NCBI GenBank assembly: GCA_021432635.1
Contig: MU270015.1
Coordinates: 669,057 to 733,056, forward strand
Direction: 5' to 3'
Source of the DNA: Thozetella sp. PMI_491
Lineage: Eukaryota; Ascomycota; Sordariomycetes; Chaetosphaeriales; Chaetosphaeriaceae
Length of the DNA stretch: 64,000 nt
Shown here: positions 43,614 to 54,728 of the stretch, piece by piece
How positions within the stretch are numbered: position 1 is the stretch's first letter
How the letters are laid out: each line of letters opens with the position of its first letter
The notes under the pieces: model-generated
Database searches by the model: none
What the model saw: only the letters and a program-made list of their open reading frames with translations
What the model was told of the DNA's origin: nothing
Program-made: the position numbers and the translations under genes

Positions 43614-45398
43614 ATGACTGCTGCGAAAGGCACGGTTGCTGTGGTCGGCGGTGGTAAGTCGCAGACACCTACGCCACTTAGCTGGCCCTAACCCTGTGTG
43701 CATCATAGGGGCTGCCGGAATTACGGCCCTCAAAGAGCTTCGAGAGGCAGGATTTGATGTCACACTCTTCGAAAGACGTTCAGATGTAGGGGGCATCTGG
43801 ACCATGTCCGAGGACACTGCGACGACCGGGGCGCTGAAGGATACGCGCTTGTGCAACACCAAATTCCAGGTATGGAGCTCGCAGCAGTGGTTCTGCTTTT
43901 TTATTCTGCTGCTGCTATACTAGCAGTAGGATAAGGTAGCTAATTGTCGGCGGACAGTGCCTGTTGAGCGATCTCCCCGTACCTGAAGGTAAGTAGATCT
44001 AGAAGCTCCCAGATCCGAGCGCTAGTAACAGTCTGGGTAGAGTGTCCGCTGTTTCCTTCCACGCCTGTTGTGAGCGAGTACTTCAAGACCTACGCCAAGC
44101 ATCATGACTTGTACAGAAATATTGAGTTCGGCAAGACTATCACATCTCTTGCTAGAGATACGGTGGCTCAGAGATGGCAGCTCACTTTCGCAGGCGAGCC
44201 CGACAAGCCCAGGTCCTTCGACAAGGTGGTTTGGGCCACTGGCGGATTTCTCAACCCGAGGCCTATCGTGTTCGAGGGACAGGAGCAGTTTGCCGGTCGT
44301 ATTATCCATTCCCAGGCTGTCAAAGCTGTGGAGGAATTCAAGGACGAGAACGTCCTGGTGCTAGGAATCGGCAATACCGCGGGGGACATCGCGTCGAGTC
44401 TGACTGACTATGCAAAGCACGTATATCTCTCCCACAGGCGAGGGGCCAAAATCTTAAAACGGGCGGGCGCGAACGGGCTCCCCAACGACATCGTGTTGAC
44501 TCCAACTATCGCGGCAATCCTGTGGTGGATCGAAGCACACATTCCCGCCCTAGCAGGCAAAATTCTAGACAGCACGATCGAGAACAACTTTAAGGAGAAC
44601 TGGGGTGAAAATAAAGAGGAATGGGGCTTCTCAAAGTCGGACAGTACTCGACACGGCGTCCATGTCATCGTTTGTAACGACGACCTGATTCCACTGGTTA
44701 AGGAGGGGAAAGTGAGCCCGACCCCAGGAGTCAAGCGCATTGTCGGACCGAAGGCAATCGAGATGACCAATGGCCAGGTGATTGAGGATATAGATACGAT
44801 CATTACCTGCACGGGGTACTTTGACGACATGGGCGCACTATCCGACGCTCTGACTTTCATCGACGGACCCGATGGCGCGGCAGCTCTACCCAACCTGTAC
44901 ATGGGCATCTTCCCCCCGGAGCATGCCAACTCGCTGGCGCTCATCAGCAACGTACATCTTAACGGGCCCCAAATCCCTGGCCGTGAGCTGGCCTCTATGG
45001 CTGTTGCTCAGATCTGGGCCGGGAACTCGTCACTGCCCACGCGGCCCGAGATGGACGCCTGGGTAGTGAAACAGCAAGATTGGATAGGGAAGCGTATCAT
45101 CCGGGCGCACGGCGTGCACCGTGGTGAGGTCCCGCCCTTCCAGTGGATGCATTTTGTGCACAACGCGGCCGGGACGGGGCTGTACGACAACATTGGTTGG
45201 AGCTGGAAGGCCTGGAAGTTCTGGTGGGCGGACCGTCAGCTGTACAACCTAGTTGCACATGGAATTGCCACGCCACATGCGCATCGGCTCTTCGAGACCG
45301 GGAAGCGGAGGGCATGGAAGGGCGCTAGGCAGGCCATATTCGATGTGAATGACGAGGTGCGGCGGCTCAAGGAAGACGCAGCGAAGAAACTTAAATGA
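43614..45398 (+). CDS. FAD-dependent monooxygenase, FMO / N-hydroxylating type
   Basis: Exons 43614-43653, 43709-43869, 43958-43988 and 44032-45398 give 532 aa. The FAD-binding loop is VAVVGGGAAGITALKEL, with FERRSDVGGIW as the second signature. The FMO fingerprint F-x-G-x-x-x-H is FAGRIIHSQAV, and the NADPH loop is VLVLGIGNTAGDIASSL. TCTGYFDDM closes the second nucleotide domain. A C-terminal region rich in Trp (IGWSWKAWKFWWADRQLYN) looks able to lie on or in a membrane. FMO-type enzymes oxygenate nitrogen, sulfur or ketone groups using NADPH. Small exons 2-4 were placed by phase: GG|G-, -KFQ|CLLSDLPVPE and G|VWVECPLFPS. The start ATG is immediately upstream of the FAD loop, as usual. It follows the amine oxidase by 810 bp on the same strand. 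The substrate is unknown. Confidence 0.9.
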
Positions 45399-45587
45399 GG
45401 AACTCGGGATGGGCGGTTAGCTTGTGCTGCGATACCTGACGGGTGATGCACTTCGTCGAGAGTAACAGCATAGATAGAGAGGATTGTTTACCCGTCGATG
45501 GCAGAAGGTTCTATTAGAAAATACGCGCTACGTTCATTGAGAAGACATTCATGTGTAGATACCCCTCTGCCATACTTAGCTTAATCC

Positions 45588-45881
45588 TTATAGCAAGTCA
45601 ACCGCAACGACCTTTGCTGGTTCTGTCTTTCCATTGACTGGCAGCGCCGGCCCTCCTGCCGTGACCACGTACAGTACATGAGCGTCCTCCGCTCTCCGGC
45701 CGAACGCACACGCCGTGCTGCCGGCCAGTTCCAGTGTATCTCTATTGCCCGCCACTGGAACACCCTCCCGAATGGCATCACTGTCCTTGATTACAACCCT
45801 GACGACCGTATTCTCTCCATGTGTTGTGATAGATGCCGGGGAGAAAAGTAGAGATGCTAGGTTCTTTGTGCTTTTATGTAC
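45588..45881 (-). pseudogene. SMP-30/gluconolactonase-like beta-propeller remnant (C-terminal part)
   Basis: A minus-strand frame of about 97 codons ends at a TAA (45590-45588). It reads KSTKNLASLLFSPASITT, HGENTVVRVVIKDSD, LELAGSTACAFGRRAEDAH, VLYVVTAGGPALPVNGK, TEPAKVVAVDLL, the typical last blades of fungal SMP-30-like secreted proteins. Upstream there is an acceptor-like TGTGTAG and no recognisable N-terminal two-thirds. A 33-codon frame with its own ATG (46194-46096, MWGRQLLGRMLEEH to -AIQDGH, then GTAAGC) could be an upstream exon, leaving a 214-bp intron, but the product would still lack most of the propeller. Preferred reading: 5'-truncated remnant. Confidence 0.55.
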
Positions 45882-46986
45882 CTACACATGGTCCGTGTGA
45901 TTCACACGTCTGCCATACAAAGCGCGGCGCTAGCCGAAGCCGACGGATCAAAATGAAGATCTAGAGAGGAGTAACCATTCGTATCGCTGGAGGGTAAGTA
46001 TGCATTAATACTTGTTCTTGAATAAGGTTCAGGGCACCACTACTAGCAATGCGAAATAGCTTAGCATATATTAGTTACTCTCAGGGGTAGCTTACATGGC
46101 CGTCCTGAATAGCCCACTCATACCCTGCCGGTAGATATTGGTTCTCTAAGGCATGCTCTTCAAGCATCCTGCCGAGCAACTGCCTCCCCCACATCTTGAT
46201 CTACCGCCTAATACCGACATCTCAGCACTTTCCAAAGGCTCATTTCACATGTATCTTCTACAGGTTCAACTACTGCTGGCTCGGCTTTTACCGAAGGTCC
46301 AAATCTGTGACAGCCCTAACTCCTGTTCGGTGCCATGCTATGTCAGCCGAGTACTGAACTCGCTCCGCCACGCTTTTAAATATATACTCACTGTCCGCTG
46401 CAATAACTTCTGCTTCATTCCGTCCCGTTCTTACCTGTAGTAGGCCTTAGTTGGAGAAAGTCTACCCTTCCACGATTGCGCCTTGGTCGATGTCTAGACT
46501 AGCGTCGGGATGCTTGTCGAAAGGGGATAACTAACAAAAATGCTATTAAATGGGAGATAAATAAGCTGAACGCGTGTATCATGACAAAGCACAAAGCTTC
46601 CGTCCTAAAGAGGAATGTGTGTTAAGTCTCTGCCTAGGTAGACACCTTAGTGACCCTATTGTGAGCAAAGTTCCAACCAATTGAAGTCTTCGGAAATCTG
46701 CAGCACATCTTCCACAATTAGGCCGTCGCAGGTGCCTAAACTGACGCCATATATCTCGGGATAATCTCACGAATAAAAGCATTGAAGAGGGATAGCTATG
46801 GAGGCACATAAGCGCAATAATTTGTAAGCAGAAACTAGAGATTTAGAGTGACTTCTTTCGCTGCGAGCATCGCCTGACCTGAACGCCACGAAGAATAGAT
46901 ATAAGTAACATCTTTCTTGGTTCAAGACCAGCCTTTGCGTCAGAGAGTATCTGTTGTTGGATCGTCCATTATCAACACCACCAAGC
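45882..46986. other. Intergenic
   Basis: 1.1 kb without an intact gene; holds the small open frame at 46194-46096 discussed with the SMP-30 remnant, and the promoter of the glutathione transferase gene. Confidence 0.35.
46898..46905 (+). promoter_or_regulatory. Possible TATA box of the glutathione transferase gene
   Basis: GATATAAG, 89 bp upstream of the start codon at 46987. Confidence 0.35.
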
Positions 46987-48079
46987 ATGGCTACTCCATC
47001 CGATATCAATCTTTACACCTCTCACACGCCAAACGGCATCAAAATCTCAATCCTGCTAGAGGAGCTCGGTCTAGCTTACAAGGTCTATTAACTCCTTCAA
47101 CTTCTCCGAGTTTATGTTTACACTATACAGGTCACAAAAATTGAGCTAGATAAGGATGTTCAAAAGGTCCAGAAGCAGAGCAATTCTTCTTAATTGAGGA
47201 CCGAGAGCTGATTAGCGCGCAGGAGCCATGGTTCCTTGAGATCAATCCTAATGGGCGCATTCCTGCCATCACTGACGTTCACAGTGACGGAGAGCCGATC
47301 CGAATATTTGAAAGCGGCTCGATCCTCCAGTACTTGGTCGACAAGTATGACCCACAGCATAAAGTTTCGTACCCTTCCGGATCTCGAGAATATTACGAAA
47401 CCAACAGTTGGGTAAGGACACTGTACAGAGATATAGAACATTGTGTGCTTACAATTCTAGCTGTTTTGGCAAGTAGGTGGGCTTGGACCAATGCAGGGGT
47501 GGGTTTCTTTTCCGATGAACACAGATGACAGTGACGCTGACAAGGTAGCGCAGACAAGCCAACCACTTCGTGCGTAAGTTAAATTGGAATTACCCGATAG
47601 AACTTGAATAATATATTAATTCTGGCGTAGGATACACGTTTGATAAAATCCAATATGGAATAGATCGATATCAGAATGAGACCCGGCGACTATACAGAGT
47701 CCTCGATACTCAGCTTGCAAAATCATCATCGGGATTCCTGGTTGGGGACCGCATTACTATCGCTGATATCAGTTCTTGGAGCTGGGTCAGCTCCCACAGT
47801 ACGTTGCCGCTTCCTGCTTCTCATAGACAAGTGGCGCGCTTACAAACTTTTGCAGGTTGGGCCGGTTTGACACTTGACGAATTCCCTCACTTGGCAGCCT
47901 GGGTAGCAGAGCTACGAACTCGCCCAGGGTTCGAGAGAGGCCGACGCGTTGGGGCAAACGAAAACAAAGTCCAGAGGAAGAACCTAACTCTTGAGGAGAT
48001 TGAGCGGGAACAAGCAACGGCCGCAGCTGAAAACAGGGCCTGGGTCCAAAGGGGGATGGCCCAGGACGCCAAGAAGTAA
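46987..48079 (+). CDS. Glutathione S-transferase, Ure2p-like
   Basis: Seven exons: 46987-47082, 47131-47166, 47223-47411, 47461-47498, 47554-47573, 47631-47798, 47856-48079; 256 aa in phase throughout. The thioredoxin-like N-terminal domain carries [38 protein letters not shown] (with the cis-Pro of the GSH site) and [15 protein letters not shown] (the E-S pair that binds the gamma-glutamyl group). The helical domain shows [37 protein letters not shown] and [18 protein letters not shown], which are classic Ure2p-like blocks. The protein is cytosolic and conjugates or reduces electrophiles and peroxides using glutathione. The C-terminal tail is Glu/Arg-rich. No defects seen. It may help detoxify products of the oxidases around it, but that is only a neighbour argument. 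Confidence 0.92.
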
Positions 48080-48766
48080 TTTCTTTTCCTGTCGGTCGAC
48101 GATCGACGATTTCGTTACAAATCTAGTCGGCTAAGCGGGTTTCTCGGCTACTCGCTATCTGTGAGGATGACGAGCTGCTCCATACAGGAGCTTTACCGAA
48201 TGTGGAGCCAAGACTGCGTGTTCCTCGGCCTGGTTGTTGGTGTTTAACAGTTCTTTACAGTTCAAATACCGCATTTTCCTACTTGCGCTCATCCTATTTG
48301 GCCGAGTGGCTTAATATACTCACGCCAGGGATCCTGTCCTACGAAGTTACAGTCACTCAGCAATTATTCAACTTTTGACATTAGTATCCTAGTGACCTAA
48401 GCATACAAATACGATGAGCCACCCCTCTAAGATCTGCAATATCGAATGTTGGTCCATCTGATGATGAGCATTAATCGAAGGAGATCGCAAAGTTCAAAAA
48501 AGATTTCTATCTTGATAAGATGTGCCAGCATTAGAGCACTCACAGCATATCAATAGTATAGGACTCTGTCATTATTACCGATTATCGGCACAGGAGCTTC
48601 GGAGATATTCCATCATCTCCGTGTCAGCCCCGTATCTCCGCGATCCAGTGCGTTTTCACTGCGTTTAATACGAGATTTATTGTATTTGTGATACGGGTAT
48701 GGATTTGCTAGCCTCGAAGGGCACTCCGCTTTTACCCTTAAAGTAGACATTACCGGCGCATGGTGA
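48080..48766. other. Intergenic, convergent gene ends
   Basis: 687 bp between the ends of the GST and the arabinanase; AT-rich, without a gene. Confidence 0.4.
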
Positions 48767-49875
48767 TTAAACAGTGGGCCAGCCGTCAACCCAGTTGATA
48801 GTGTTCCACCCAAACTTTGCCTGCTTGTAGTCATACCCAACTCTCGGGTCCACTGCGGAAGTGGTTAGTTGAGTATACCGGAAAGTAGGGCAACAGACGG
48901 CGTTAGAACTCACAGTAGTGGTAGTACAGGACTTCGCCGTAGGTGGGGTCGACGAGAACACCCTGTCCACCAGCGGCGTACACGTTGTCGTGGCTGGCGA
49001 GCACCGGCGTGCCGCCGCCGTTGAGGCACGACTTGCCCGCCTTGTCTGTGTAGGGGCCTTTGGCGCTCGTGCTGCGGCACATCAAGATGTGGTACTCGAC
49101 GTTGGCAGCGGGAAGAGGATTGTAAGTGCAGCATTGGCCGACGCTCAGGAACATGTAGAAGTATCCATTCTTGCGGTAGATATACGCGCCCTCCATGGCG
49201 GCCCGGACAGGGTCGTGCGCAATCTGCACCTCATTGCCGGAGGCGAAGACGTAAGGGCCGTCGATGGCCACGCGGGACTGGTAGATCTGGCCCCAGTACG
49301 ATCCCCACGAGAGATAGAACTCGTCAGGGTTCGTGCCGTTGACAAGTGTAGCGTCAATCGCGTTGTAAGGGGACGAGCCGGTCGACGTGATCACAGCGCC
49401 GTAGTCGGTCCACGTGCCGGCATCCAAGCTAGTGGAAGTGGCGTAGCCAATCGCCGACGTCTGCGAACCTGAGGTCGAGACCGAGTAGAAGAGATAATAC
49501 CGTCCCCGAATGTACGAGACATCAGGGGCCTAGGAAGTCACGTTAGCGGGGTAAAGTATAGCGGTAGCCTGGGCGTGCGCGTGGGTTGCGGGTTAAGGTA
49601 CTACATACCCAGAGCTCCGCGTTACCAGGTTGGTTGATGATGCTGGCGCCCTGAATGACGCTGCCGGAGCGCGTCCACGGGCCGGCGAGGTTGTCGGCGG
49701 TCCAGATTCCGATCCGGTCGAGCGTCGAGAAGCGGAAGTACTTGCCGTCCGCACGCCTGACCACCGCAGGATCGTGCGTGAAGCAGTCGCCGGAGCAGGC
49801 TCCCGGGTTGGCATAAGCCTGCACAAGGCTGGGTACCAAGGGCAGCAGCAGCGATGCCAGCGTTGACCAGAGCAT
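48767..49875 (-). CDS. GH43 endo-1,5-alpha-L-arabinanase, secreted
   Basis: Exons 49875-49609, 49529-48914 and 48852-48767 give 322 aa, the normal length. A signal peptide (MLWSTLASLLLPLVPSLVQA) leads to the five-bladed propeller. The catalytic base Asp is in FTHDPAVVRRADGKYF, the transition-state Asp in SPYNAIDATLVNG, and the general acid Glu in AAMEGAYIYRKNGYFYMFLS. LSWGSYWGQIYQ and GKSCLNGGGTPVLASHDNVY, GGQGVLVDPTYG are GH43 arabinanase blocks, the last with the metal-binding H-D. The enzyme cuts alpha-1,5-linked arabinan of plant pectin side chains. The C-terminus, FGWNTINWVDGWPTV, is complete. Introns 49608-49530 (79 bp) and 48913-48853 (61 bp) are canonical. Confidence 0.93.
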
Positions 49876-51096
49876 CTTGACGCACGGGAGGTCGGTAAAA
49901 GTGGGGGTGGAGGGCCGGTGCTAAGGTCGACACATCCGACTAAGTGCCATGAAGACAATCCGACTTATATACCTCTATGTCGCCAGAACGGTTGAGTTGA
50001 GACAATAGTTGGCAGCTCCGCCACTGGTCGCGTAGCGCTCTGTCTTTTCCTTATCCGATGTAGTCCACTGCTACGTTATTATAAGTAATCTAGAATCCTT
50101 CCCCTACGCGATGCTCCGGACAGGCCACGCGACAGGGATGCTATTGTTACAGCCGTTCTCACTAACACGCGCCAAGAATCCTTCGACCCGGTCGCCACTA
50201 GGAGGCATTACCGAGCCAAGCTGGGGTGGGCCTCAGGTGCCTCCTCGTATAATTTCGGGGCCTAGAATTTCGCAGGCCATAGCAATGGCGTGCAGAAGAT
50301 GGCCTCGGGCCGATGGGGGATGCCTGTGATTCAATGCGCCCGCGCCCGCGTGGAGGACAAGGGCGCTCGTGAGGGCCAAGGCTAATAGTGCGTGGATGGA
50401 ATTGGCGATGTATAATTACAGCGGCCGCTGCCAAGTAAGGCAGACAGGCATATGAACAGCCATTCGGTTGCGGTATTCCTCGCGCCATCGCGCGGCAATA
50501 ATCCTCTCGGGCAGGTCGAATAGAGCTAATCTGATTTTCTGGCTGGCTGGCTTCCATCGCGCGAGAATGCTATTATGTCGTGCAGAGGCATTTTTATAAT
50601 CGCCTAATCCGACAAATCGTCGCGCCCGGCCTTATTTGCTCGGGAATGCCACTTGATGTGATTAGTGCCACGCTTAGCGGGTGCCGATTCGAATTAGGCC
50701 CCATGACCAGAATCCTTTCAGGTTCGAATAGGCATTCCCACGCATTTCCATGCAGGGGGCACGGGAGTATACTAAGCTACAGAGTCGCAGGCCAAGAGCG
50801 ATCATTGGCAATAAATCGCAGGGAACTGGCTGGTCGAATCCTGAGGCTTTATCGACCCCGCCTTGGGTTACTTTATAGCGACGCGGCGGAATAGCGCCCA
50901 AGGAGACGACTAATTACCATCCTACGACTTACCTTTACTAGATGTAACCAGCCCCCAACCCACATGTCTCCTACGCGACAGCGCCTCTATTCAAAACCAA
51001 CAATCGTGCATCTTCGTCTGGGCCCTCCTCTTCTCGCCCTCTCTCAGTCGCACATCTGCATCGCCTGTTTGACGCGAAGACAAGCACTTGCCCAAG
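49876..51096. other. Divergent intergenic region
   Basis: 1.2 kb between divergent genes, without a supportable gene. The last 150 bp are C/T-rich, consistent with the 5' UTR of the secreted-protein gene. Confidence 0.4.
49964..49971 (-). promoter_or_regulatory. Probable TATA box of the arabinanase gene
   Basis: TATATAAG on the minus strand, 89 bp upstream of the start codon at 49875. Confidence 0.45.
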
Positions 51097-52083
51097 ATGA
51101 GGTTTTCCATCGGCGCCGTCATTCTTGCTGCCGCTGTTTCTGTTGCAGTATGTCTCTTCCTCTTATCGTCGTTGTTGCCTATTTGGCACGTGTCTAACAG
51201 GTTACTTTAGGCTCTGCCTGCACAGGATGCTGCCGCTACGGATCTCCTCACCAGCTCCCCCCTTAAATGGACGGGACAAATTCATCTCGATCAGGCTCCC
51301 GTGACGCTCGAGGGAACGGCTCAAGTAAGGGCATGGCATCAGAAAGCTTTACATATCCGCTTGCTAAGATGTCTTTTTAGGAAATCTACGAGAAGATCAT
51401 CTCCATCAACCCCAACTACGACGAAGAGCTGGGTCTTGAGAGCTCAAATGCGACACTTGCTGCTCGGGATTTGGGCTTGGAGAAGCGACGAGCGCCGACC
51501 TCTAGTGTGAGTGATAGCTCTACCCTAGTAACGCAAGCTCAACTTGACTTGACTATCATGTTGCACTCAGCAGTCCACGACATAGCAGCTAACGCTACTG
51601 CGCTTAGGACTTCACTTGTGGCTACGGTAACTACGTCGGCGCTCTGCCCATCGGCTTAGGCATTCAGTATCTCTACAAGATCGGCAACGCCGACTGTGTC
51701 GCGCCCGCAGGAAAGCCGGGCGCCGGCGGCTGCAGTCGAGTCTCATGCAGCGACAACTCGGGCATCTGGCTTTGCAACGACCAGAGCTTCGAGACGCACA
51801 TCCCTTGCACCCTGATTGCTGAGTGAGTTCCGCTGCACATTTACATAAGTGCGAGTAACTGACGCGATGCCGGTTAGCAATGCTGTCGAGATCCTGATCC
51901 AGTGCCAGTACACCAATTACGCCGGTGGCAACACATGGAACTCTTTTGTCAGGGGCCAGGTAAGCTTTCAGGCCTAGGGTCTCAACACGCATCGTTCTTT
52001 TCGGGTACTGAACTATTACACAGATCTTCTCAACGGACCGAGGCTGGAATACCATCATCAACTCTGCTGGGGGTTCTTGCTAA
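51097..52083 (+). CDS. Cysteine-rich secreted protein with Kex2-type processing site
   Basis: Exons 51097-51147, 51211-51324, 51381-51506, 51608-51822, 51878-51959 and 52024-52083 give 215 aa, all in phase. A signal peptide (MRFSIGAVILAAAVSVAALPA) is followed by a pro-region with little cysteine, a Lys-Arg site (LGLEKRRAPTSS), and a mature domain of about 110 residues starting DFTCGYGNYVGALPIGLGIQ. The mature part holds eight cysteines (C-x-n, ADC, GGC, SC, LC, PC, QC and the terminal GGSC), enough for four disulfides. The segment CSRVSCSDNSGIWLCND recurs in small secreted proteins of plant-associated fungi, which I recall without a defined function. It is a reasonable effector or surface-protein candidate, but no activity can be read from the sequence. 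The cysteine at the very C-terminus is notable. Confidence 0.85.
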
Positions 52084-53311
52084 GTTTCAGTCGAACAACT
52101 TAGAGCACAGCTCACTCCAAGAGCTGGGGGGATATAGAATTCTATCGTACATATATCTTTTAAGCTCAATTGGATATACACTACTCCCTCGACCTAGGAC
52201 TGATAGGCTTTTGATAACCTATTGGTCCATTGTTTTCTACTTCAGCCGGTCCGGGAAACCGAAGATAATCTTCTGACAACTGATACTGGTCAGAAAACTG
52301 TTGGGACTATTGAGTTCGTTACTCCTTATTCACGGATCCCATTGACTGCATGTGCTCTCGACTGAATCTGCGGCGCCTTTCGTCCTGCCCTGACTGGTTG
52401 ATACAGACTGCATCAACCTATAAGATAGTAGCGCCGTGAAGATATCTTGGCGAACTTAGAGCTTCAAATCAGTTACGAGTTATGGAGATTGTGCATCCAT
52501 TGCAAGATAATGAATGCGTCTGATCCGTTCCCCACACATAGGAGAGTGTGATGATCTGGGGGTAAAGTTTGTAGTCTACGACTCTTAACGTCCCAGATAA
52601 GGCCTCTGGTGAATTTCTTCCGTCTAAATCGAGAACACAAATTGAGTCTTCGCTAGAGAGTGGGATCAGTTGGCAGCGGCCCTAGGCGGATAATGTTCGA
52701 TTGCCTCATTGCTTTTCGGCTTTTGAACCAACATGAGCGGTAGAGATCGGCTGGGTGGGAGATGCAGGGTATTTCGTGGATCGAGCATCCAGAGGGTGAG
52801 CTGGGACAAGGTCTGCCCTGCCTCGCATTAGTTAGCTGCCCAGGAGCGGCCTCAAGTACGAGTTCCGGCTCACAGGGGCGTCACGGGAAATTTAAAGTAA
52901 GGTTGGAAGCTCCAGTCTGCCTGAAATGACCTTTGAAGCTGGCTGTAGCTTCTTATTAGCGAGAACTGCCACCGCCCGATAAGCGCTCTAGGAATAGCCA
53001 CCAGATGAAGATTGACAGGACGTGCAGCTCAGTCCGAAGCATTACTAGTAGCAGACCATACAGTGGTTCAACGTATTCGAGTATTCCTTAGTCTGTCGTA
53101 TGATATACACTTCCCGTTGAACATGGTACGTATTTTACAAGTGAGAGTAACCATTAGGGACATAGTTGAAACAAAATATGCTATCGCTATCACTGTATCT
53201 GACATATGGCAGATGCTACAAGCGCAGAACACAGGTAGGAGAGTATTTCGGGTCATTTATACTAGTATCTAGCGGCATTACAGTGCCTACGAGTTGACGG
53301 TCTCATAAAAA
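52084..53311. other. Intergenic, convergent gene ends
   Basis: 1.2 kb between the convergent secreted-protein and methyltransferase genes. No gene or clear repeat seen. Confidence 0.4.
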
Positions 53312-54016
53312 TCACTTCTGCGCGATGACCCAGAGCGACCGAGCACGCACATCATCGCTTTCGATGTTGGCCACCCGAACGTCCAAACCAGCCTCTTTGA
53401 TCTTCTCTAGTGACGCATCTGCACCCCATCCACTCCAATACATCCAGCCTTTCTCGTGGAGCCAATGCTCCATTACTTCCCCGGTTGAGGGATCCTCAGG
53501 GAAGTTAGCAAGCAAGTACCCGCCTGGCCTAAGCCACCTCGTAATCATCGCAAGCATCTCGGCTTGCTGCCCGCGAGGAAGGTGCTGGATACTGTAGCAT
53601 GCGAGGACTGCTTCGAGGCTCTCGTCGGGGAACACCAGTTCCATCATGTCGCCTTCCACCCACTGCACACGATCCGTCTCGAGTTTCTCCTTGGCTAGCT
53701 GGATCTGTGCAGCAGATAGGTCGTTAGCCGTTACGGCGAGGTTGGGAGAGCGGATCAGTCGTTCAGTCACGGGGATCCCGGCTCCACTTCCAAGCTCGAG
53801 AACGGGGATGGGCTCGCCCGAGGCTGGTAGGAGCGCAAGCAGCTTTTCAACATATCTCATGCGAACTGGCGAGCGCGTCGCGGTCCAAGACGTGTAGGCT
53901 GGGGATATCGCATCATATGACTCTTTGAGCCGATCTTTGAGATTATCGGGAATGTAATCGGGAACCGAATGTAGTTCATCGGCTCTAGTTGGGTTGGGCG
54001 ACCTAGGAATGAGCAT
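53312..54016 (-). CDS. SAM-dependent methyltransferase (type 11/25 family)
   Basis: Single exon, 234 aa. After a Pro-rich start (MLIPRSPNPTRADELHSVPD) comes the fold: helix YDAISPAYTSWTATRSPVR, the SAM loop IPVLELGSGAGIPVTERL, acidic strand VTANDLSAAQIQLAKEKL, then VQWVEGDMMELVFPDESLEA, YSIQHLPRGQQAEML and WLRPGGYLLANFPED. The C-terminus (WVIAQK) ends on a final strand. The substrate is likely a small molecule. This is the third methyltransferase of the window and it differs clearly from the LaeA-like one at 9.9-11.4 kb and from the one at 36-36.9 kb. No intron or defect seen. A minus-strand TATATAAAAA element is about 155 bp upstream (54170-54179). Confidence 0.9.
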   Translation of the reverse strand: MLIPRSPNPTRADELHSVPDYIPDNLKDRLKESYDAISPAYTSWTATRSPVRMRYVEKLLALLPASGEPIPVLELGSGAGIPVTERLIRSPNLAVTANDLSAAQIQLAKEKLETDRVQWVEGDMMELVFPDESLEAVLACYSIQHLPRGQQAEMLAMITRWLRPGGYLLANFPEDPSTGEVMEHWLHEKGWMYWSGWGADASLEKIKEAGLDVRVANIESDDVRARSLWVIAQK

Positions 54017-54728
54017 GATGAAGCGTCGAAGTTAGGTCGGGGTTGGGTTCACGAGCAAGTCGGTTCAAGGACCTTATCCCATGGATTTCGTCTTGCTCGA
54101 GGGCCAGATTGGATGCTGCGGGAAAGATAACGGTTCTATTTGCACACACAGCAACCAGCAAATTGCCATTTTTATATAGCTGCCATGAGTGTGCGGCACA
54201 GAGGCGTCGTACTTATCCTAGGATGGAGGTCTAGAATGGAGCGGGGTAAATCTGCGAAAATTCCCCAAGACAGATGGTTCACTTCCCGAAAACTTGACGG
54301 TGCCTATCGTGCACAGCTTTGTCTGCAGCGACCGTACTCTGTAACTTGTCCAACTACGAGGGCATACGAGTAGTGCAGGGGCAAGGCTGAAGGTTACCGA
54401 GATCCGCATTAGTGCGAGAGACAAGGCTGGCAAAGGCAATCATCTATGTTGTACCTACAGCGGTATCTTCAAAATTTTGGGCTCTTCAGCACAACTTGGC
54501 CAAATATTGCCTAGCTCGCAAATTTGACCTACCCTGCTAGACACTAAAATGATTATTCAGCGGCCGATGCAGGAGTTTGGAGGGTTACATCAATCCATAG
54601 TTATCTCCGATAGATTCCGGGCACATCGCGGATGGTTGTGAATCGTCGCAGATACATCATCCCGCCCTCCCGTTATTCACCACAGCTCCTCCGCGCCACC
54701 CCTAGACTACCCTAAGAGGCCGGTAGTC
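54017..54728. other. Divergent promoter region
   Basis: 712 bp between the divergent methyltransferase and carboxypeptidase genes, with a minus-strand TATA-like site at 54170-54179 and no gene. Confidence 0.4.

Noticed and set aside
50716-50730. tRNA-like B-box (ggttcgaata)
   Set aside because: No matching A-box, acceptor stem or second half of the T-stem nearby.
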